NCBI GenBank assembly: GCA_030849805.1
Contig: JASANZ010002093.1
Coordinates: 1 to 44,313 of the forward strand
Source: Sergeia podlipaevii
Taxonomy: Eukaryota > Euglenozoa > Kinetoplastea > Trypanosomatida > Trypanosomatidae
DNA length: 44,313 bases
Reading direction: 5' to 3'
Made by a program: the position numbers and the translations under genes. Position 1 is the stretch's first letter. Each line of letters begins with the position of its first letter. The notes below the pieces were generated by a model. It did no database searches, was not told where the DNA came from, and saw nothing but the letters and a program-made list of their open reading frames with translations. Below are positions 38,764 through 44,313 of the stretch, piece by piece.

Positions 38764-40395
38764 ATGCTACTCCGCGATCGAGTTGATTATGACACGGACT
38801 TACCACACCGGAGGCACAGTGTCACGTCGAATGAACTGGCTTTGGCGCTAGCAAGAGCTTCTGCTGTTCCACGTAGCTTTTGTTACTGCTCACAAGAGGA
38901 CATTGCGCCACTTACAGCGCCGGCTGTGCGCAGTCTGCACTGGAACACAGACAAATCTCTCGGCTCTAGTCCGCAAGGTTGCGCATTTCTTCCCGGTGAC
39001 GCGGCTACCTTCTGCGAGAAGGGTACTGTTTCACGTGTATCGCACAGCCCATCACTCACCATGGAAGGTGGCCAATGCCTATACTGGTGCCGTGGATCTA
39101 CGCCGCGCGTCACCGCGACGTTATCCGTGCGTGGCGGCCGTCCTGCAGGTCTCTTGAGACCTGTCAAGTATTCCTATTACTTCATAGCAGACACCACCAT
39201 CGCCGCGGAGCCAAGCAAGTGCCAATCTTCACTCTTGGAGTTGCTACAGCGCGAAGTGCTGGCCTGGGTACTTCAACGTATTACTTGCGGCCCACAGCCT
39301 TTAGTTTCTAGCATTAGTGCCTCTACCCGCGGCGTGACGCTTGCCGAGGTGGAACAGGCCTTTCCTGCTCTGCTTTCACTCCCACGTGCTGACCGAGTTG
39401 CTATCGTGCGACTTGCTGTTGCAGAGGGTCATGTTAACACTGGTGCAGTGCTTTGGTTTGAGGATACAGCGATTCCCACCCGGGCCGCGACGGCTGCTGT
39501 GCGCTACGTGCCTCCGCCCCTGGCACCGCAGCAAGCACGACAGGTACGCGCGTTTGAGAGGGCGGTTGGCTGTGCCTTGCATCTTAGCGGTCTTCGCCTC
39601 CAGGAGGCCGCTAGAAGTGTGAACATTGTGCTTGAGAGACTGCGCGGTGGCACCTTGGTACCTGCCAGCACAGTGGCCAGAAGCCTGCTTCTCACCCTTC
39701 ACGCCTTGTGCCCTTTGGTGGCGCAGGCTTCAGTTGCAGCAGGAGTTCGTGGCGTTGTGCTATCCAACCTGGAGCCGCTTCTTGTGGGAAGCGCAGGTCG
39801 CGGGCTCGACGCCCTCATGGACGTCCTTGCGCGTTGTGGGCCTATCAAGGGGCGTAGACAGCAACAGCGGGAACGACAGCGACAGGGGGCAGTGAAGGAA
39901 CTGCTTGCCCTTGTAGAGACCGCGGCGCTCAAAACGCGTGATGCAGGCGTGGTAGTAGCAGACAATAGTAGCAGGGGAGGTGTGAGGAGGCCGCACACCG
40001 CGACTGCTTCACTGCCATCACCGCAACCTCATGAGGCGAGTACCTTCTTTTCCGTTTTGCCGACTGCAACGCACACGAACGAGGCGTTAGTGCTGGCCGT
40101 TAGCATCAGGACACTACGTAGTGCATGTACTAGTGGTGAGGATCTAACTACGATGTCCAAGCTCGCGCCGAGCGAACTTGCGGCTAATGTTTGTGTCCTG
40201 CTCAAGGCACTGGATGTGAGGCTCAGCGAAACCCCCTGTTCTTTTTCACACCGCACCATCACTACGGAGGACGATGGATTGTCTGTCTTTGTTGTCACAG
40301 AGGCGGCAACGCGTACAATAAAGGGCGAGGATGCTCTGGAGATGATGATGGCGGTGCGGGATCACTCGCGACGCAAACGAAAGCGCCATGAATAG
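38764..40395 (+). CDS. hypothetical protein, 543 residues
   Basis: I do not recognise this protein. The frame is open upstream from a TTG, but that stretch is T-rich and includes the splice acceptor. The GC-rich coding part starts at ATG with MLLRDRVDYDTD. Residues about 150-400 look helical and hydrophobic-patterned (LLELLQREVLAWVLQ, ARSLLLTLHALCPLVAQ, LDALMDVLARCG), possibly a helical-repeat or bundle fold. A Gln/Arg-rich stretch lies near 365-380. The C-terminal 60 residues include FSHRTITTEDDGLSVFV and end in a basic run, RRKRKRHE, that could be a nuclear localisation signal. Some helical segments alternate in the manner of conserved oligomeric or DNA-repair subunits, but no motif decides it. 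Confidence 0.75.
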   Translation: MLLRDRVDYDTDLPHRRHSVTSNELALALARASAVPRSFCYCSQEDIAPLTAPAVRSLHWNTDKSLGSSPQGCAFLPGDAATFCEKGTVSRVSHSPSLTMEGGQCLYWCRGSTPRVTATLSVRGGRPAGLLRPVKYSYYFIADTTIAAEPSKCQSSLLELLQREVLAWVLQRITCGPQPLVSSISASTRGVTLAEVEQAFPALLSLPRADRVAIVRLAVAEGHVNTGAVLWFEDTAIPTRAATAAVRYVPPPLAPQQARQVRAFERAVGCALHLSGLRLQEAARSVNIVLERLRGGTLVPASTVARSLLLTLHALCPLVAQASVAAGVRGVVLSNLEPLLVGSAGRGLDALMDVLARCGPIKGRRQQQRERQRQGAVKELLALVETAALKTRDAGVVVADNSSRGGVRRPHTATASLPSPQPHEASTFFSVLPTATHTNEALVLAVSIRTLRSACTSGEDLTTMSKLAPSELAANVCVLLKALDVRLSETPCSFSHRTITTEDDGLSVFVVTEAATRTIKGEDALEMMMAVRDHSRRKRKRHE

Positions 40396-40730
40396 AAAAG
40401 ACATTCTGCAGACATTATGAGTCCTGCTTGTCACTAACGCTGGCGCGAGTCTTTTTTTTTATCTTTTGTTATTGTGATTTGTTCTATTTTGTCTTTTTAC
40501 AAGAGTGACAGACAGCATGCATAGCATTTGTTGCTGTCACCATGCTGTTGTGTAGTGACGATACTTTCACATGTGCTGAATGTTGAAAGGGCTATAACCC
40601 ATGCTCTTGATAAGCATCTCTGTTTTTCTTTTTTGTTGTTATCGCAACATTTACCAGTACGCTCGGACACACCTACAATAACAGCAACAAAAAGTGTCAT
40701 CTGCTATTTTATCCGTTGCTCAATACAGGG
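40396..40730. other. intergenic, no gene seen
   Basis: T-rich spacer downstream of the 543-residue gene, presumably its 3' UTR. No supported coding region. Confidence 0.6.
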
Positions 40731-42372
40731 CTAACGATGGTGAGAGCTGGAGGACTATCCCCTTGGTCTTTTCCTCTGCTCATCCTTACGCCCGAAACGC
40801 CACAGTGCAATGCAAAGGTGGGTATAACCTACCTGACGCTATACTAGTTTTGGCTACACGTGATGAGACATTTCCGTATGGGATATATGGAAGTTCTAGC
40901 AGGTGCGTCAACGCCACTGCGGATTCCATTAGAGTCATGAGATGGTGGGCTTGCAAGGAATTCGATTCCTGTGCATCTTATCGTAGCGAGGCAGCGGAGC
41001 CCGTTGGGGCGGATCAATGGCTGTCCCAACATGGAGGGATTCGTTCTTTCCGAGTTCCTGGCCAGGGATCTTCAATTGCTTCCCCCTGTGCTTCCGGGCG
41101 TGAAAGTGCTGAGTTTCTTTTTTAACAGAATCTGAAGATTCAACACCTTTGACTACCTGCACCGCCCTCGAAAAATTAGCTCTTGGTGGGTGTGATGCTA
41201 TTTGTTTGCTACCGCGGTCAATAAACACATACGCCGGTATAATCCGGGAGAGAAACTCTCCGAAAAACCAGAGAACAAGCTGCCGCCACTCCGCAAGCCG
41301 AAGACGGAGTCCGTTACGATACAGCGATTCAAGTGCCCGTACTGCCCGAACGAGTATGCGTACAGAGGCAATATGCACGTGCACGTGTACCAGATGCATA
41401 GGGTCGGAGACTCTAGCACACCAGACGCCAACGTGAAAGACCCCGGGCCTCACCCGCAAACGGCCCTACACTTCCACGGCCGGCCTTGCCTTTCATATGC
41501 ACACTAAGCACCCCGAGGTGAGACAATACACGGTTGCTGCGAAGAAGGACATGCGTGTTGCTGTGCAGAATCCCCCCACTAGACTCCTCTGCCCTAAATG
41601 CAGCAAGACATTTGCCAATGATATCTCCTTCGCATTACACTTAGATAGGTACCACAATGATGCTCAGTACAGGGTAAAGAGAGACCCATGGTTCCGACAC
41701 ACGAAGTGTGTGTGGAAACATCGAGTCACTTTCTCATCTGCCCAGCTCTAGCAACCATCCGAGCTTGATACAACCTACAGGAGATACAGCGAGACAAACT
41801 CTTCAACAGCAAGGAGCTTGCCATGTACTTGGAAGAAGCCATTAAGCTACCTGCTCCGGCTTTTATTGACTCCCCGGGGAAGAATGAGGAGGCCGTCGCT
41901 GTCTCCGCTCCCGAGCAGATCGCATCCCCTCCCCGCTTCGGCCGTGCACACAAGGATGGATGAAAAGGATGTGGTGAAGCCCAGAAAGCGATATTAATCC
42001 ACATCGAGCATCCGATCTAGTCTGAGCCCCGCACCGCTCTCCGACTGAAGGACCGGTCTCCACGTCTTCGCGCATATGGAGCTCTAGGCGCTTGTTTCTA
42101 AGGCGTTATGTGGAATGGTGGCTGGCGCGCCAGAGCAGCCCTGGAAATGGGATTTTACGAAAAAAGAAGGCAAACTCAAGGATGCTTGTGAGCTATCTGG
42201 AGCACCTGCCTTGCGCAGTCTCATTTTAACCGACAGTGGGGTTCAGAGTTTGTTGCCACTGTTTTTCAATCGTTCTCTTAAAATTGTACGCGCTCGGAGA
42301 TTCGCTGAGGTTGTTGATAGGGATCAACTTGATAGAGCGTCACTCGAGGTGCTGCGCGGCGATGCAGGATAA
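40731..42372 (+). pseudogene. decayed coding region with C2H2-finger and retroelement-like traces
   Basis: A GC-richer stretch in which coding-like segments appear in different plus frames, broken by stops and frameshifts. Seen: a C2H2 finger in the frame at 41202-41507 (FKCPYCPNEYAYRGNMHVHVYQMH-like, C-x2-C ... H-x4-H); a partial finger tail in another frame (GLAFHMHTKHPEV, about 41480-41517); a further finger at about 41586-41652 (LLCPKCSKTF ... LHLDRYH); then, in a shifted frame, SHFLICPALATIR (about 41722-41760), reminiscent of the ET-x-HFL-x-CPAL tail of non-LTR retrotransposons, followed by EIQRDKLFNSKELAMYLEEAI. A final open segment (42115-42372) has LRSLILTDSGVQSLLPLFF, loosely leucine-rich-repeat-like. 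The C2H2 plus CPAL combination suggests a relic of an ingi/L1Tc-like element. I see no reverse-transcriptase or endonuclease motif, so this is tentative. Confidence 0.4.
41202..41751 (+). pseudogene. frameshifted tandem C2H2 zinc-finger remnant
   Basis: Two overlapping plus-strand frames, 41202-41507 and 41497-41751, each carry part of a finger series: one full C2H2 in the first, and one partial plus one full in the second. The join between them looks like a frameshift near 41450-41500, because the second frame continues the finger pattern where the first stops. No polypyrimidine acceptor is seen immediately before it and no single ATG-to-stop frame covers the fingers. Confidence 0.45.
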
Positions 42373-42994
42373 ATGCTTGACGACGTCACGCACGTCGCCC
42401 GTATAGTCAGGTGCCAAGCGTACTGCACACAGCAAACGTTAGTATATATACCGTCAGTGATCAGCTTCCCCCCTTTTCCCTCCTGCTTTGCCTCGTGGTG
42501 CTCACCAAAAATAAAAAAAAAGTGAGACAACGCAGCAGCAATATGAACCTATCCGATGGGCTATTCTCTGAAGAAATCCATGCTGGCTCACTTATGAAAA
42601 TTACAGACGCATTGAAAACTTTGCAGCCTGCACTTTCACTAAGATGATCTGTTTACATTGCTACTACAATTATAATTCGTTTTCATTATCTATGATTGAT
42701 GAGATACGCGTTCAACGTAGTCTCAACATCACACAAACGAAGCTCTTCTTCAGAGAGCAATCCAGCATCAAAGGAGTTACCTACTCGAATAACTTTATGT
42801 GTTTGGGCAGTGATCGCTATGTACCTACATCTCGCACACTTTACAATATAATCTTTTCTTTTACATTCTAGCAGTATCTGTATTCACTCTGCCTTTTATT
42901 CTCCTTTTCTAACCTCCTATAAGCACCATTTTTTCGTCACTTTTCAAGTTTTCAAGTTTCTACACACTCAACCACCTACACACAGCTCAAGACA
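42373..42994. other. intergenic with histone H4 5' region
   Basis: Mostly AT-rich. A short frame near 42543-42645 (MNLSDGLFSEEI...) is too short to support. Pyrimidine tracts with AG at 42870-42871, and another ending near 42922-42923, lie 124 and about 72 bases before the H4 ATG and are candidate trans-splice acceptors. Confidence 0.55.
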
Positions 42995-43300
42995 ATGGCC
43001 AAGGGTAAGAGATCCGTCGACGCCAAGGGTTCCCAGAAGCGCCAGAAGAAGGCGACGACCCGCGACAACATCCGCGGCATCACTCGTGGTGCCATCCGCC
43101 GCCTCGCCCGCCGTGGTGGCGTGAAGCGCATCTCCTCCGAGATCTACGAGGAGGTCCGCCGCGTGCTCAAGTCCTTTGTTGAGGACGTTGTGCGGAAGTC
43201 CGCATCGTACTGCGAGTACTCTCGCAAGAAGACCGTCACCGCGTCTGACGTTGTGAACGCGCTGCGCAAGCGCGGTCAGATCCTGTACGGCTACGCGTGA
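42995..43300 (+). CDS. H4: histone H4
   Basis: Core histone H4, 101 residues, the normal length for trypanosomatids. It forms the H3-H4 tetramer of nucleosomes. The N-terminal tail ([19 protein letters not shown]) is of the diverged trypanosomatid type rather than the [18 protein letters not shown] type. The histone fold follows: [33 protein letters not shown], then LKSFVEDVV and [17 protein letters not shown], ending ILYGYA. Strong GC-rich codon preference fits a highly expressed gene. The start is ATG with GACA just before it. A second copy's 3' end follows, so it belongs to a tandem set. Confidence 0.98.
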   Translation: MAKGKRSVDAKGSQKRQKKATTRDNIRGITRGAIRRLARRGGVKRISSEIYEEVRRVLKSFVEDVVRKSASYCEYSRKKTVTASDVVNALRKRGQILYGYA

Positions 43301-43524
43301 GGCTGTTTTGCTGGCGTCGGTGTTGCCACGCGCACAGTGATTTTGTTTTATAGACTCCCCTCCCTTGTTTTTTTTCTTTTACTGCAACTAGCAGTGAGGC
43401 ATTTATCATGAAATACAATGTAGATGCATATCTCTTTGCATGCCGTGGTGGCCACCATTGCATCTCTTTTCATGTTCGTATCTGTACTGCAGCGTTGTGC
43501 GGCCGCTGTTTGATAATCCTCATC
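43260..43524 (+). repeat. direct repeat unit 1 (H4 3' end and 3' flank)
   Basis: The last 41 bases of H4 and about 220 bases of 3' flank. It is repeated almost exactly at 43526-43791, with scattered substitutions and one extra T in a T run. Confidence 0.95.
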
Positions 43525-43525
43525 N
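43525..43525. other. single N at a sequence join
   Basis: An N sits exactly between the two repeat units, just before a fragment of H4. It most likely marks where assembled pieces of a tandem H4 array were joined. Confidence 0.85.
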
Positions 43526-43566
43526 CGCTGCGCAAGCGCGGTCAGATCCTGTACGGCTACGCGTGA
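43526..43566 (+). CDS. H4: histone H4, second copy, 3' fragment only
   Basis: The last twelve codons and TGA of an H4 gene ([12 protein letters not shown]), identical in sequence to the full copy, starting straight after the N. The rest of this copy is missing from the window. It is followed by its own nearly identical 3' flank. It most likely represents a collapsed second gene rather than a true truncation. Confidence 0.85.
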
Positions 43567-43791
43567 GACTGTTTTTCTGGCGTCGGTGTTGCCACGCGCA
43601 CAGTGACTTTGTTTTATAGACTCCCCTCCCTTGTTTTTTTTTCTTTTACTGCAACTAGCAGTGAAGCATCTATCATGAAATACAATATAGATGCATATCT
43701 CTTTGCATGCCGTGGTGGCCACCATTGCATCTCTTTTCATGTTCGTATCTGTACTGCAGCGTTGTGCGGCCGCTGTTTGATACTCCTCATC
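43526..43791 (+). repeat. direct repeat unit 2 (H4 3' end and 3' flank)
   Basis: Second unit of the repeat. It differs from unit 1 by a few substitutions and one extra T, which indicates two real loci rather than duplicated reads. Confidence 0.93.
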
Positions 43792-44170
43792 GTACTGTTT
43801 CCATACTTCATATTATTTTTTCAAAATCTCTTCTTTTCTTTTTTTTTTTTTGTTTGCCCAATGGGCGACCGTAGGCATCTAGTTGCTTTTTATAGCGAGC
43901 ATAATATGTGTTTTGCGTACATGCACCAAGTTTGTGTGTGTACGTTGAAGCAAACACCCTCAGAGAGGAGGAGGAGGAAGAGAAGGAGGACCACTTTGGA
44001 GTTGTGTCTTGGCCCCATTCTATGGCCCTGCATCTGCACACTCACGTGGCCCGAGAGCTGTCGTTGATTTCATGCATATTTACATGCGTAAGAAAATGAT
44101 GGTATGAGAAATGCACATGTGAACTGCCAGCCCACGCTGCCCGTGACGAAACCCCACTTACGACGGTCTT
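43792..44170. other. intergenic downstream of H4
   Basis: T-rich at first, with a purine stretch near 43965-43990. No supported gene. Confidence 0.6.
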
Positions 44171-44313
44171 ATGACTTCATCCCGATCATGGATTGACAAG
44201 AAGTGTTTTTCAATTGCAAAGCGGCACACCACCGATTTCCAGCCGGTGTGCTCTACGACCGAGGTAGTTGCTGCGATGTGCGACGTCAGCCCGATCAGCG
44301 CGTCATCTTCTTC
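44171..44313 (+). CDS. possible 5' end of a gene running off the window
   Basis: An ATG-started plus frame (MTSSRSWIDKKCF...) stays open for 47 codons to the window edge, in a GC-richer stretch. The minus strand also has an open frame over the same bases (ending IRPS then stop), so the strand is not certain. No family is recognised. Confidence 0.25.
   Translation, partial: MTSSRSWIDKKCFSIAKRHTTDFQPVCSTTEVVAAMCDVSPISASSS

Noticed and set aside
1..44313. tRNA, rRNA or CRISPR features
   Set aside because: No tRNA B-box with a matching cloverleaf, no rRNA-like sequence and no spaced repeats were noticed. The microsatellites are simple tandem repeats. A dedicated scan was not possible.

Overview
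The window looks like nuclear chromosomal DNA of a trypanosomatid (Kinetoplastea). The genes are intronless and lie in two long directional clusters. Most coding regions are preceded by polypyrimidine tracts and an AG suited to spliced-leader trans-splicing. Histone H4 is of trypanosomatid type, several genes encode flagellar proteins, and there is a seven-copy tandem array of DUF1861/GH130 mannosyltransferase-phosphorylase (MTP) genes like the one I know from Leishmania. Intergenic DNA is AT-rich and full of microsatellites, and overall GC is clearly below that of Leishmania, so I do not name a genus.

Layout. From 0.9 to 22.1 kb all genes lie on the minus strand: a LUL/mahogunin-type RING E3 ligase, CFAP45, a small Rab GTPase, TMEM218, a RIB43A protein, a three-finger RanBP2-type zinc protein, exportin-7, a CCDC148 homologue interrupted by one in-frame TAG, an ataxin-10-domain protein, and four small or lineage-specific proteins. 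At 22.1-22.5 kb lies a divergent strand-switch region, the probable start of transcription in both directions. From 22.5 kb all genes lie on the plus strand: a bacterial-looking SAM methyltransferase, seven MTP paralogues (23.7-38.0 kb), an unrecognised 543-residue protein, about 2 kb of decayed coding sequence with C2H2-finger and retroelement-like traces, histone H4, and a second H4 3' end joined at a single N.

How the genes fit together. The minus cluster is rich in axoneme and transition-zone components (CFAP45, RIB43A, CCDC148, TMEM218). The head of the plus cluster is a carbohydrate-metabolism block: the MTP family makes and degrades short beta-1,2-mannan (mannogen) in Leishmania and is thought to derive from bacteria. 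The neighbouring methyltransferase also looks bacterial. Together they may form an acquired island directly beside the strand switch. The most notable single observations are the in-frame stop in the CCDC148 gene, the split of the MTP array into subfamilies (one copy having lost several conserved motifs, two with MG N-termini), and the acquired-gene island. Gene starts were set at the first supported ATG; in several genes the longest open frame begins at TTG or GTG and was trimmed.
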